Assembly (NCBI GenBank): GCA_964017185.1
Contig: OZ024876.1
Location: forward strand, 15,760,226-15,824,225
DNA from: Rugalucina vietnamica
Taxonomy: Eukaryota > Mollusca > Bivalvia > Lucinida > Lucinidae
Direction of reading: 5' to 3'
Length of the DNA: 64,000 bases
The notes beneath the pieces are model-generated. The model had not been told where the DNA came from, searched no databases, and saw only the letters and a program-made list of their open reading frames with translations. How positions within the stretch are numbered: the first letter of the stretch is position 1; every line of letters begins with the position of its first letter. Of the stretch, positions 45,154 through 56,513 are shown piece after piece. The position numbers and the translations under genes are program-made.

Positions 45154-45245
45154 GTGTCACCAGTACACAATTCATAGCCTCTTTCTGTTTATACTCAGAT
45201 TGATCGGTCTGAATCTGAATCTGAATAGTTTACTGGTGACACGCC
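45154..45245. repeat. Inverted repeat at the LINE A 3' end
   Basis: 'gcgtgtcaccagtacac' (45154-45170) and 'gtttactggtgacacgc' (45228-45244) are inverted copies with one or two mismatches. The second lies in the LINE A 3' untranslated tail, the first just outside the (ATTCAG)3 repeat. Confidence 0.6.
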
Positions 45246-45286
45246 AAATGACATTATTTCACCAGGGGGTTCGGATGGGGGAGAAA

Positions 45287-47377
45287 TTAGTCCCTTGAAC
45301 GCACGAGTGTAGCGAACTTGGACACACAGTCATCAGACATTTCAGCAGAGGAGATAAGTGAATCAGGGAGGTCATTCCAGTCCCTGATAGTCTGTGGAAA
45401 GAAACTACTTTTGTACGCTTCTTTGCTAGCTGAAGGTACCTGAAAAGCCAAAGAGTGTTGATTTCTACAACGCCTATTCTTTGGGATAAGGTCATCTGTG
45501 GGTATTCTGGCTTTACCCTTTAGACCTTTGTATAGCAATACAAGTCTACTATCCTTCCTCCTTTTCTTAAGAGATTCCCATTTCAGTTGACCTAAAATGC
45601 CAGTCATGCTCCCAGTTTCAAAAACATAATTTCCCGTCACAAACCTTGCCGCACGATTTTGTACCTTTTCCAGTTCTTCCTGGAGGCCATGAGTGTGAGG
45701 GTCCCAAACTGAGCTTCCATATTCCAAGACCAGCCGCACCAGTCCTTTATAAGCTGCTTCTTTCACATCTGGGGGACAAGAATACAAATTTCTCCTTAAG
45801 AATCCGAGAGTTCTGTTAGCCTTCGTACAGACATTGGAAATATGAGTATTCCATTTCAAATCATTTGTGATAGTTACACCCAGGTATTTTATGCTTTCAA
45901 CGTTTTCCAGTACAGTGCCCTCAAGGGTGTAGTTAGCCTGTATCTTACTAGACCGTTTATTTGTCAGCTGCATCATGTTGCATTTGACGGGTTGAAATCT
46001 CATTCCCCATTTTCTAGCCCAACTGCCTAAACGATCAATGTCTCTCTGAAGTTTCAATGTATCCTCTTCATTCTTGATTTCACGATAGCAAACACAATCA
46101 TCAGCAAAGAGTCTTATTTCAGACTCAATGTCTGCTGAGATGTCATTTATATACAAGGAAAACAGCAAGGGGCCGAGAACGGTGCCCTGAGGGACACCCG
46201 ACACAACTGGAGCCCAATCCAATTTAATACCATTAACCACTACCCTTTGTTGTCGGAAACAAAGGAAAGCATTTATCCAATTCAGTGTTGTTCCACCTAT
46301 TCCATAGCTAAACAATTTGCTTTTAAGGAGTTCATGGGGAGGAGTATCAAAAGCCTCTTCAAAATCGAGTATAAAAGTGTCTAAGATTTTGGCCCAGTCA
46401 TTTATCACTATAGTCAACTGAGTTTCACAGCTATGCCATTTCCTAAAAGCGTGTTGCCTGTCCGACAAGAGTTCATGTTCATCAAGATGGGCCATAATAT
46501 TTGAGCATACAATATGTTCAAGAAGCTTACAAGGAATGCATGTCAAAGAAACAGGGCGGTAATTGCAGGCAAGTGACCTGTCGCCCTTCTTAAACAGGGG
46601 GCAAATATTAGCAAGAGACCATTCTTTAGGAATTTCACCTGTATCAATTGACTGCTGGAAGAGATGGGCGAATACCGGCCCTTATTCCACAGCCAGTTCC
46701 TTTAGGACTCTGGGATGAAGCTCATCAGGCCCTAAGGCTTTAGACGGGTTTAGACCTTTGAGAAGTTTGGTCACCCCTTCCTTTGTGACCACAATATCAT
46801 GCATGAATGGGGCAGATCTATCCATAAGAGGGACCTGTTTGTATTCACTTTTAGTGAAAACATCCGAGAACTGACCATTAAATTCTTCCGCCTTCTCAAA
46901 TTCGGATTGTGCAATTCCTCTTCCATTTCTCTTTTTCAACGGGGGAATACCTTGGGTATCTTTTTTCTGACTGTTTATGTACCTGTAAAAATCTCTAGGA
47001 TTAGCCTTAACATCTCCTACCAAGTTGTTCACGTAAAGATCATGCTGCTTCCTGATATCAGCTTTGATCTCTTTCCGTAAAGATTCAAATTTAGATCTAA
47101 ATTTTGCACTACCAGTCTTTTTAGCTTTTGCATGAGTTGCATTTTTTCTGCAAATCTTCCTCCTTATTTCAGGTGTTATCCAAGGGACAGAGGAAACTGA
47201 GCGACTAGATTCTGAGGGGATATGTTTATCTGCCGATTCCTGAATAAACGATGTAATGAGATGGAAATTTTCCTGGACCGACCGAGTATCTGAGTAACCG
47301 TTGAAGTATCTTTCCTTTGCAAATTTAAGTGTTTCTGCTCTCCTACATTCATAATCACCTTTCTGATAACGATACAC
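45287..47377 (-). pseudogene. LINE A reverse transcriptase
   Basis: The N-terminal part (46682-47377) runs from YRYQKGDYE through LNPSKALGPDELHPRVLKEL to AVE, where TAA at 46682 interrupts; the next ORF (45287-46546) is in the same phase, so only the stop separates them. RT motifs: ILDFEEAFDTPPHE (residues 59-72), SGVPQGTVLGPLLF (116-129) and IRLFADDC (144-151), where FADD replaces YADD as in many CR1/Jockey-type proteins. The C-terminus ends SKFATLVRSRD. Otherwise open. Confidence 0.9.
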
Positions 47378-47394
47378 TTTTCTCCTAGGTTTCT

Positions 47395-48161
47395 TTATTG
47401 GGGGATAGTAATTTTCAAAGTGCCAGAAACAATGTCATGATCACTGAGCTTATCCGGGGAATGAATGTCTGCAAACTGACCAGGAAGAGAGGTCAAAATT
47501 AAGTCCAAAGTATTTCTTTCTCTGGTGGGGAAATTGACTAATTGTTCCAAACCGTGGTCATTCATGATATCTATCAAAATCTGACCCTCCGTCTGACTCA
47601 ATGATGACCCAGATTTGCTGAGTCTGTCCGGCCATACAATATCTCTGAAGTTGAAATCACCTAAAACGTGAATTAAGGGGGGTTTGTTGCCTTTATTAAT
47701 ATTTTTGATTTTGTCAAGCTGTTCTCTAAATAAATTGTCAAACTTTTCCAGGGAATTCAATAAGTCATTCCATTGTCCGATACTGGTAAATGACCATCGA
47801 CAGGTGGTCGATACCAGCTAGCCACAAAGTGAGTTTTCTTATTTACAAAAAGTTTGACCCAAACTGACTCTGAGTCATTGTCCAATTCTGTGAGGGGCAT
47901 GTGTGGGATGTCCTTGTGCACAAGAAGCATAACACCACCACCATTTAGGGTTCTATCCTTTCTGTACACGCTGTATGGAAAAGATTCCGGAAATAATTCA
48001 GACGTTAATATGGAATTGTCAATTTTTGTCTCCTGAATCGCCAAAATCTGAAATTGATGAAAATCAATGAAGGCCAACAACTCAAGTTTTTTGCCTCTTA
48101 TACTGTTTATGTTGATACTGGAAAATTTCAGACCACTAATAAAACTGTTTTTGCTAGTCAA
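47395..48161 (-). pseudogene. LINE A endonuclease
   Basis: AP-like endonuclease in two overlapping frames. The first half (47757-48161) has SSININSIRGKKLELLAF and AIQETKID with the catalytic-type Glu, then GGGVMLLVHKD and ASWYRPP. The second half (47395-47760) has HVLGDFNFRD and LSDHDIV, both active-site motifs. The frames join near 47760 by a one-base shift (NGMTY to NSLEKFDNLF), so this is one domain. Nothing else is lost. Confidence 0.85.
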
Positions 48162-48233
48162 GGTTTCATTGGACTTGGTTTCATGACCTTTGCAAGTAGG
48201 TCAAACCTATTTTCACTTTCCAAGTTAAACTGT

Positions 48234-48962
48234 TCATTGAAAAAAGAGTCTGAGAAATTGAAAAAAGTCACATTTTGGGCAAATCCATGTACAGTTTGAG
48301 TTTTGCATTGTTTCATACTCTGAGTCTGACATAAAAGAACAGTTATTGTGCACCCACATTTCACATTTGTCACACTGGACAGCCTTATGGGAATTCAAAA
48401 CAGCACCACTGCATAGGCTGCACTCAGCTTTGCAGTTTGAACAATACCAAGAATCATTATCCGACTCAATCTTTTGTAACTCAACGGGACCAAGATTTAC
48501 GCAAGACGCATGGAAGCGTTTCTCGCAATCTTCACATTTAACTGCTTTCTCGGCCGCCTTGCAATACTTCTTGCACTTGCGGCACTGGAACCTGGGGCCT
48601 GGGTTCATTTCGATATCTCCAGCCAAAATAATAAGAATCAACAAGTTTGTTCCCTGTGAAGGATTGAAACTGCGTAATCCTTCGGAGCCTCTTCGGTTAC
48701 CAATTTTCCTTGTAAAGGCCAAACTCTGAGCAATTCTACCAACTGAATTTCCAAATCCTATACTACAGTCCTGGTTTCCATCCAAAATATCTGCTGATGT
48801 TGTCCACTTCCAAACACAGAGCCCGAAAACCAACAACAAAGCCAACCTGAGGAGCAGCGGACAAGACTTCGGTGTATGGAAACAACATACCAGCTCTTTT
48901 CCAACCCGACAAGTCAACCGCCCCACAGTTGGACCGACAAAACCTGAAGCCATGAGTTCCAA
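48234..48962 (-). pseudogene. LINE A N-terminus: 2A motif and PHD fingers
   Basis: A hydrophobic segment (CPLLLRLALLLVFGLCVW, residues 34-51) precedes NLLILIILAGDIEMNPGP (106-123). The latter fits the 2A consensus D-[VI]-E-x-N-P-G-P, where ribosomes skip the last Gly-Pro bond. Two zinc fingers follow: one from CRKCKKYCK (127-135) through CEDCEKRFHASC to WYCSNC (172-177), the other from CSLC (181-184) through CDKCEMWVHNNC to WICPKC (226-231). The frame then runs off in a T-run near 48250 (one T too many); the neighbouring frame continues FNFSDSFFNEQF toward the endonuclease. Protein upstream of 2A has no recognised domain. Confidence 0.85.
48594..48644 (-). promoter_or_regulatory. 2A-like translational recoding site
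   Basis: Encodes LLILIILAGDIEMNPGP; predicted skipping between Gly122 and Pro123 of the ORF at 48234-48962. The NPGP with D-I-E before it meets the 2A consensus, and the upstream tract is strongly hydrophobic. Activity is inferred from the family. Confidence 0.85.
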
Positions 48963-49639
48963 TTCAAATGATTAAACAAAAAGACCTTCAATCACTATAT
49001 GAAAAAAGTGGGTGGGGGAAGGTCAAACCAGAAAAACTATTCAGATTTTTTAACTTTTATGACAGATCGTTGCAGCCCTGCTAGAGCCGTTCAATGTCAC
49101 TGTCAATGAAGCTTGAACAAATTCTGGTCCAAAAGCTTGTCAGCTCTCAGGCCAAAAAGTTTCAAGAAAAGAAATTTTCAAGTAAAGTACGAATCGTTTT
49201 GGCGCGAATCGCACAACTAAGAAAATCGATGCTTAGACTCTTAATTTGGGGGAAAACAGCGGCCAACAATGAGAAATTGCAGGTCCCAAACTTCTTGACC
49301 TGAAGTCGGGAAGTTTTACGAACAAAAACAATGGGAAATTCGAAAAATAATAGAAAAAAACTTCTCTTTCAAAATTCTGTGTCCGTGTCGCCGAACCGAA
49401 CCGAATGAATCGGTACCAACCAGTGTGCCTCTTCTGATTTTTAACCGCAAGCTGAATGACAGTATCAATGATACTGTTGATGAGCGAAGCCGCCATCTAT
49501 CTAGGCTCATTTTCACTAATTTCGAAAGCTGTTTCGCCATTGCGCCGTTTGTTCTACTTTCAGTTTCGATTCTTCTTCTTGTATACGTATTAACTTCCAA
49601 TGAGGAACACCAGACTTCGTCTGTAATCTTCTTAGAACA
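48963..49639. other. Between LINE A and LINE B, no gene
   Basis: May include the LINE A 5' untranslated region. Short ORFs on both strands only. No recognisable feature. Confidence 0.45.
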
Positions 49640-49911
49640 GTTCTTATAACTTTTATTATTTACACTAAATGTATATCTGTGAGGGCGTGTGCTGAATGGT
49701 ATTTATACTTGTTGTGGTGACTATTTACATCTCGTGGAAACAATAGGAATCACTGTTGTACTTCCTGCTGACCTATCACTGATCCAACTTGTGTAGTCGT
49801 GCTAGGTGGAGTCTTTGACACAATTCAGTTGTAGCTTTTTCTATTGATGTCAGCTCCCTTTTTCCAGTAAGACATACAAAACTCGAACAGTCTAGGATCA
49901 GACTCACTAAT

Positions 49912-51803
49912 TTATCCTTTGTATTGAAGGTTGACTGCCAACGCTTCAGCTCCAATGCATTTCACGATTAAAGCTCTGATTTCTTCAAAATACTTTTTCC
50001 TTTCGTAAAACAAAGCTGGGCATTCAAGTAACATATGTATGATATCCTCAATTTCAATTCCACAGCATTTACAAATTGCACTTTCAGAGTTATTGAATTT
50101 ATTTCTGTTTGACTGTAGTAGGTAAGTACCCGTGAGCATTCTAGACTTTGTAATGCCCTTTCTCACGTCTGTTACGGTAGATTCAAGTGAAGACCACACG
50201 GAATGAGTTTGACCTATTTTCATTGAATGAATATTAATATATTTCAGAGTTGATTTTTCTTGCGCTTCTTTTCGCAGTGTTTCAGTCCAGTATTCATTTA
50301 CAGCTGTTTTGACTTGAAGTTTCCATTGTTCCTTCGTTGTGAGATTTTCAATAAGATAATGTAAATTTTGTAGATTATACTGATTTAAAATGTCTTGTAC
50401 TCTGCTATAGTAACTTTGGTTATTATCCAGATTAACAGCAATTTGTCTGACTGTCAATTCACTTATAGTTTTGTTGTTTGAGGTTAAAATGTTATATAGT
50501 AGGCTTAGATGACGCTTATGCAGTTCTGCCTCCAACGGAAGGGCGTCTATCAATAGGTATATTGCACAAGTGGCAGTTCTTAAGGGTAAAGTCTGGAACC
50601 TACGCAGGTTACTGATATGGAATTTGGATAGTATGCTGATCTGAGTCTTTGTTAGTGGTAGGGCCTCCAATCCGAATAGGAGTCTTGGAAGAACATAGCA
50701 CTGATATATCTTATAGGAGCACCTTGGGTTTAATCCGTTTGATCCATGAACACCAGTGCTTATCAATGAGTATAGAGTCCTCCTTGCTAGGCTTAGACGA
50801 TCTTCAATGTTAATGACATTCTCATTTACCTCAGATCGGAGAAGACCTAGATGAGTTGTACTTTCTGATAATGATAAACTATTTCCATTCAGCTCTAGTT
50901 GAAAGGTTTTCTTTGTGAATGATTTATAGTTCTTCAGCAGAACTACATTTGATTTTGTTGGGTGAATACTGACTCTGTCCTGATTACAGTTTCTCTTTAT
51001 CACGTTTGTCATAAGCTGGAGTTCATTCTCGCATCTAGTAAGTAGGGCTACATCGTCTGCACAAGCCGGGCAACCGCAGTAGCTTGTCCCGATACATAGA
51101 CCCAGTCGGTTTTCTTCCAATTCAAGCAGGCAAGGGTTAAGATACGTCTTGTAGAAGAAGGGGGACAAAATCGCGCCCTGTCTCACCCCTTGCTGGATCT
51201 TGAAGCTATCGCTGAGTTCTCCTATCCATTTAACTTTGGAAGTCAACCCTGTGTACATATCTTTAACAATAGACCATAGAGTTGGATGTATCCCTGCTTC
51301 GTACAGTTTGTCTAGGAGGATAGTATGACTAACTACATCAAAGGCTTTGCTACTGTCTAACGTCATCAAAAACAGTGGAGCAGTAGGGTCCATCTTAGCC
51401 TCCGCCCTTGCCTCAGATACTATCAATGTCGACATGATTGGGGAGAGTCCTTTGGTGAATCGAAACTGGAGTGATGACTGTTTGAAATCTTTTGAAAGTC
51501 GTGGTAGAAGAATCATTTCAAATAGCTTTCCCAGTATTGGGGTGACGGTTATTCCTCTGTAGTTGTCGATACATGTAGAGTCTTTTGCTTTCTTCAAGAC
51601 TGGGTAAGGATTACTGTCTTGAACATATCAGGGACCTTCTTCTCTGTCATGATTTGATTGAAGAGTATGGAGATAAAATTGGCTGCCGCTTTTCCTGCAT
51701 ACTTCAGGTGCTCTGCAGTCAAACCTGTTTCATCCGGAGATTTTTTGGCATTCAGTTGTGATATGGCTTTCATTACTTCTTCCGAGGTTATGGGATCCAG
51801 CAT
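49912..51803 (-). pseudogene. LINE B reverse transcriptase
   Basis: The N-terminal piece (51594-51803) has LNAKKSPDETGLTAEHLKY; the frame shifts by one base near 51597 and the main part (49912-51597) continues with DNYRGITVTPILGKLFE. Catalytic motifs: LDSSKAFDVVSH (80-91), GVRQGAILSPFFYK (137-150) and PACADD (177-182). The last replaces the tyrosine of YADD by cysteine. The C-terminus has CKCCGIEIEDIIHMLLEC, a Cys-Cys-His-Cys motif also found in LINE C. The 561-codon main ORF contains no stops. Confidence 0.85.
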
Positions 51804-51908
51804 TTCAGGGTTATTTTCATAGAGTTTATTTATAAGTTCATGTCTTACATTACACAGTTCTAAGAAAGCAAAATCATATCCGTGATCCTGGGGTACTGAC
51901 AGTTCCTC

Positions 51909-53153
51909 CTAATACTTTGCAAAGGCGTTTATTTGACCGTCCGGTGAATACGCTTCTTCCCCATTCACTGCAAGACTGTTTGTTTGCTTACCACCATTTG
52001 CTCGGTTTCTACGAATCAACTGATAGAATATCTCCGTGGTTGGGTTACTCATTAAATCTTCATAAAAGTTTTTTCTATCTTCAAATTTTTCCTTTCGCAG
52101 CTGTTTTCTGAGAGTTCTTTTTGCAATAACGTTCTCTTTTTTCAACTTTTCATCAGATTTATCACTGTCCGACCATAGTTTATATTTTTCTTTACAAATA
52201 CTAAGAAGGTGTTTCACAGTTGGGGAAGCTCTCCAGGTTGGGCCTTTTAGCCTTATCATTTTGTGTGACACCGCAGCTTCTGTGGCTTTGTGGAGAGAAT
52301 TAACTAGTCCCTCCAATCCAGACCCCAGTGACCCATTATTTTCATATCTTTGTAATTCTTCTTGTACAGTCTGTTCATAAGAAAACCTATCTATTCCGGC
52401 CCACTGAAGTTTCTTCAGACTTTTTGAACTATTGTTTTGATATATTTTACCCGCTTCACGCGGGGAAATGTTTATGCGACATGAAACTTTCACGTGGCTT
52501 GAAGTGTTTTCTGGTTCCTTATCACTGATATAGTACATGCTTATAAGGTTCTTTTGTGTTGTCATAATATAGTTTATTTGCGAACTACCAAGTCCTGAGT
52601 GGTGGAAGAATGTTTCTAATTTTGAATTTACAAAGTTTATACAATGTTCTTTAACAAATTCTTGTAACAGTTGGTCGTGTTTATTGTATAGTCTAGCCCC
52701 AAGCAGCGTCCCATTGAAATCTCCACATAATATTATTTTATGTGATTGTCTATATTTAATGAGCATATTGTGGATAGTATTTAGGCATTCACGATATTCC
52801 AAGTGCGAATTCACCGAGCTGTTGTTTGTAGGCATGTAGGCATTTATAAGACACAGTTTATCTTGTCTATTACATGTAACTTCAACTTACACAACACGCT
52901 CATTTCCATCGTTGAGCCGCTTTACCTTACTGGACCATTCTTTAGGCCATAATATACAAACACCCCCTTTCCCTCTAGGCAGGCGATCACCGGTTATTGG
53001 TTCCAAATAATCTGAGCAATGTATAATAAAGTCTTTTTCGGAAGACAGCTTAGAAATCTCTTGGCTTTGAAATTCCCACAACCAATGTTCTTGAATGCAA
53101 ACTATATTAAAGGCTTTGCATAGTTTCTGGAAATAGGCTACATTAGACTTCAC
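51909..53153 (-). pseudogene. LINE B endonuclease
   Basis: Starts in the ORF2 frame with ISIVSCNIEGVKSNVAYFQK just upstream of the first ATG, then CIQEHWLW (catalytic-type Glu) and RGKGGVCILWPKEW. A TAA at 52887 interrupts but the following ORF (51909-52835) continues in phase with NAYMP, IILCGDFNGTLL (Asp of GDFN) and NTSSHVKVSC at the place of the usual SDH motif, here TSSH. After the domain comes a basic linker (RTLRKQLRKEKFEDRKNFYE) reaching toward RT. It ends at a TAG at 51909. Confidence 0.75.
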
Positions 53154-53179
53154 ACCCTCAATATTGCATGATACTATGC

Positions 53180-55672
53180 TTATTCCCTTGTCAGGTTGAT
53201 ATTTATTTCTCGTATGCTTTCTGGGGGGTTGTGTTTGAGTGGGGGAACAGCTAAAAAAGATCCCTTATCAGAACTACTAGTTTGCTGAGCTTTAAGAGGT
53301 TTTTCTGCTGATGCTCCTTCATTATGACTTTGATCTGAGTATTGTTCATTATCAGTTTCTGTTTCTCGTGAGACTATAAGCTCTATCAGTTTTGTGCCTT
53401 TGTCTAATACTGAAGTACTCACATGGGGCATTTTCTCCATTATTGGGTACTCTGATTCAGAGGCCTCATCTGACTTGTGCTGTCTCTTTCGTGAACTAGT
53501 GTCGGTCACCCTATCGGCTATTTGACTTCTATCGTGTCTGGTAGCCTCCTCTGTACTGACTGTTTCCTGCGCTTCCAGATCTATAACATGTATCGGGGAT
53601 TTTGGTGTCAATGGTTTGAGCAGATGGCCTCTTTCTAACTGGGGGCCTAGTTGCGGTTTATCCTTTCTTCGGCTACCATTTCTGGGAGTTTTCTGTTGTT
53701 GACTATGATGCTGCCGACTGACTGAGTTTTCCCTCAACTGTCCCTGGTTTGTTGTTCCTCGACCGGATGGCACCTGATTAGCCCTCTGTATGCCCATAAT
53801 TGGCAGCGACTGGATCCCGTTATTGGGTGAAGCTGAAGGGATTGGAGGTTGTGGCTGCTGATGGCCATTGGGTTGTATCAGATTTGTTAGGGTCTGGTGT
53901 TGTGGGTTGGCGAGACCTGTCTGAAGACCATTTGTCATTTGGAATGGCCTAGTTTCTGGCATCTGTTGACCCATGGCAGCGTAGGAATATCCATTATGCT
54001 GAGGTTGGCTTAACTGGGCTCTAACCTGTACAGGCAGGGTTGGTGGTTGACACATATTCATCGGAATCTGGTTGTTCATAGGGTTGTTCACTGGATAATG
54101 TCTGTAAAGTGGATATGGGACTGGTTGCTGAGGGGTAGCTGTATATGTTTGACCGAACATCTGATATGGTGACTGAACACGAGGTTCAGGAGCAGGGTAG
54201 AATGGCCTTGTTTGTGCCAACAATTGTATATGCATTGCATTTTGGATGTACATATTCTGCATCATCTGGGTTTCCAACATTCTGATTCTATTTTCCTGTA
54301 ATTTTTCATATATATCATTGCAGCACTTATGCCTACATGAGTCATTTTCCTTAGCTGCCTGTGGCAGTTCAGGCTGTACAGTATCTAGCGTGGGTGTTTG
54401 TTGTAGATTTTTGATATGAGAGTCATTTTTCTGATACAAATCTATAGTCGATTTTAATACTTTTATCTGATTCTCTAAATCTAAGATATAAGATTTGTCG
54501 ATTACCTCTTCTTTTTTCACTTTTTGTGTTTTAGTGACTTTTTTCATTTTACTCCTATCACTGTCCTCTTTTTTATTCTGTTGTTCAGAGCAGTTATAGA
54601 CATTGGTTATTTTCTGTGAGTTTACACTTTCATCAAACAGTTCATTCAGAGAGATGTCTGGATTTGCTGATACATTGTTATTGGTGATTTTATTATTTGG
54701 CCCCGTGACATTAACATCAATTGCTCCCAGGTCAATGACGTCGTTGGACTCTATACTCGTGGCTTTAGAGCCCGCGCTAGTTTCGATGTGTAACAAATTG
54801 TCCGTGCACATTCGACAGATGAAATCATCATCACCTAAGGTCTCTATTGTTGTGTCATCAATGCGCAAACAGTCATAATGGTACCAATCACTACATTCAC
54901 CGCATTGTACCACTTTACCATAGGCTTGATTTAAACATGCTGGACAAAGTTCGCTAACTTCATTCAAACTAGTGTCATTATTGGTTTCATTTGGAATGTT
55001 TTTGTCATGTTGGGTACTAATTGTCTCTTGGGTGATGGATGGCTGTGTAGGTGAGCTTTTATTGCCACTGTCTTGTGTAATTTGTTTATTTATAGCCGGT
55101 CTGTTTAGGTGATCCTTTTCCAGGACAGAAGCTATGTTTATATTCAGAATGTCTAATTCTTTACAACAGGCTGTCATTTTAGAGCAGAGTTCATTGTGGA
55201 TTTCAGATAAAAATATGTCAGTTCTGTTTCCATTGACTAATATAGTTGAGGTTGTGTGGTACATATTAATCACAAATTTCTGCATTTTCCCGCAGTTACC
55301 ATATGCATCTGCTTTCTTGTTGTATATCCTGTAACAGGTGTCAACATTGGCCCCTGTCTGTTCAATACTGTCTCTTCTTTCAGCAAAGTATGGGAAATTT
55401 TCATCATTCAAAAGTTTATTCAAACAAGACTTAGAAAGTTCAAAGGCGGCTGTACTCATTTCAATGACCACATTGTTCCCTTGTTTAATTTCACATTTCA
55501 TGTGTTCTTTCATGCAACCCGCTGATTTCTTATCCAGTGATTTTGTTTTATTTAAGGCATAGTCTTTATTTTTCATAGCTGTTCTATTTGTGGAGGATGG
55601 CAGAATTCCAGATGCTGATACACTCCGAGTGAGAGATCTATTGCCTACAACCATTTCAGTTTTTGAGGACAT
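53180..55672 (-). CDS. LINE B ORF1, PHD-finger protein
   Basis: 830 residues, fully open. An N-terminal region has RIYNKKADAYGNCGKMQKFV and YHTTSTILVNG (115-148), which looks like a conserved block but which I cannot name. A PHD-type zinc finger spans 243-289 (CPAC, CGEC, HYDC, CRMC). A likely coiled coil is at about 391-420 (YILDLENQIKVLKSTIDL). The second half is rich in Gln and Pro (QPPTLPVQVRAQLSQPQHN) and probably disordered. ORF1 proteins of this kind bind RNA or chromatin during retrotransposition. The start codon near 55672 is the first ATG in frame, MSSKTEMVVG. Confidence 0.75.
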   Translation of the reverse strand: MSSKTEMVVGNRSLTRSVSASGILPSSTNRTAMKNKDYALNKTKSLDKKSAGCMKEHMKCEIKQGNNVVIEMSTAAFELSKSCLNKLLNDENFPYFAERRDSIEQTGANVDTCYRIYNKKADAYGNCGKMQKFVINMYHTTSTILVNGNRTDIFLSEIHNELCSKMTACCKELDILNINIASVLEKDHLNRPAINKQITQDSGNKSSPTQPSITQETISTQHDKNIPNETNNDTSLNEVSELCPACLNQAYGKVVQCGECSDWYHYDCLRIDDTTIETLGDDDFICRMCTDNLLHIETSAGSKATSIESNDVIDLGAIDVNVTGPNNKITNNNVSANPDISLNELFDESVNSQKITNVYNCSEQQNKKEDSDRSKMKKVTKTQKVKKEEVIDKSYILDLENQIKVLKSTIDLYQKNDSHIKNLQQTPTLDTVQPELPQAAKENDSCRHKCCNDIYEKLQENRIRMLETQMMQNMYIQNAMHIQLLAQTRPFYPAPEPRVQSPYQMFGQTYTATPQQPVPYPLYRHYPVNNPMNNQIPMNMCQPPTLPVQVRAQLSQPQHNGYSYAAMGQQMPETRPFQMTNGLQTGLANPQHQTLTNLIQPNGHQQPQPPIPSASPNNGIQSLPIMGIQRANQVPSGRGTTNQGQLRENSVSRQHHSQQQKTPRNGSRRKDKPQLGPQLERGHLLKPLTPKSPIHVIDLEAQETVSTEEATRHDRSQIADRVTDTSSRKRQHKSDEASESEYPIMEKMPHVSTSVLDKGTKLIELIVSRETETDNEQYSDQSHNEGASAEKPLKAQQTSSSDKGSFLAVPPLKHNPPESIREININLTRE

Positions 55673-56307
55673 TTTGGCTACTTATTGGTGGGTGTTTCTT
55701 TTTCCCTTTGATTTGAATGACAGTTTATAAATAAGATTAAAATTGTAGTTAAAATATCATGGTGTCTCTAGTCTTTGTGATAAAATGCAGTTTATATTCT
55801 AAAACTCTCTTGGATTTTATGATAAAATGTGGATTAAAACAATTTTCTGCTGTCTCTAAGATCAAGCATAAAAAGTCTAAGAACAGTCTCGTGATACACC
55901 GTACTAAAGTCAGAACAGTTTTTCCCCTACTTGAGATGTTTCTAGATAATTTAGTAGTATATTTGCTGACGGTTTAATGTACTAAAACGCTGGCGTAATC
56001 GATCTGAGGAGAAATTTCAGTTTTCTATTTTGTGGCCGCCATCTTTCTTCTTTGTCATTCGCGGAATGAGAGAATTTTTCAGGTTAAACTATGTTCAGGA
56101 CACAAATTAAAACACGATGTGATAAAAGGAATGTTGCTCTTTTCCTTTGGGTGAATAAAACACTATTCTAGATGTGCTGGTGCAGTAAAACAGGATAAAA
56201 ACGACGAAAATTTTCTCTCGATTTTCTTTTTCCGCCTTCCTCCTTTCACAGCGCCCTCTTTCTAGACTGGTTTACAAATATTTACCCTACGCGTCCACGA
56301 AAACAGC
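55673..56307. other. LINE B 5' region and boundary with LINE C
   Basis: Probably includes the LINE B 5' untranslated region. It contains 'ggccgccatctttcttc' and 'cagcgccctctttctagact', seen elsewhere in this window only in similar form. No gene. The LINE C 3' repeat begins at 56308. Confidence 0.45.
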
Positions 56308-56513
56308 GAATAGAATAGAATAGAATAGAATAGAATAGAATACTTTTATTTCAACCAATCAAGGGTCATTTCTGACATGTAAAATAGTGAATCTAACAAA
56401 CATATCAAAATACATTGTGAATAACGACAAATTATTCTGAACAAAAGAATGAAAGAGAAACAATATAAATAATGCGGAAACCTTTGGCGATATTGATATA
56501 TATTCGACAATAC

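Larger units (their letters stand above)
45203..48962 (-). mobile_element. LINE A: CR1/Jockey-group LINE with 2A motif
   Basis: Minus-strand non-LTR retrotransposon, 3.8 kb: 2A-like motif, two PHD-type zinc fingers, AP-like endonuclease, reverse transcriptase. The 3' end carries three copies of ATTCAG (plus strand CTGAAT, about 45209-45226); short 3' repeats are known for CR1/L2-type elements. At least four single-base frameshifts (near 48250, 48170, 47760 and 47390) and one stop (46682) make the copy inactive. The clade is inferred from RT motifs and the 3' repeat. Confidence 0.9.
49640..55672 (-). mobile_element. LINE B: two-ORF LINE with PHD finger ORF1
   Basis: Minus-strand non-LTR retrotransposon of about 6 kb: an open 830-residue ORF1, then ORF2 with endonuclease, reverse transcriptase and a C-terminal Cys/His motif. 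ORF2 is interrupted by two in-frame stops (52887, 51909) and one frameshift (near 51597). ORF1 and ORF2 overlap near 53180 in different frames. The 3' end is placed near 49640 from an AATAAA-containing tail (minus strand 'aataataaaagttataa'). Clade not assigned. Confidence 0.85.
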
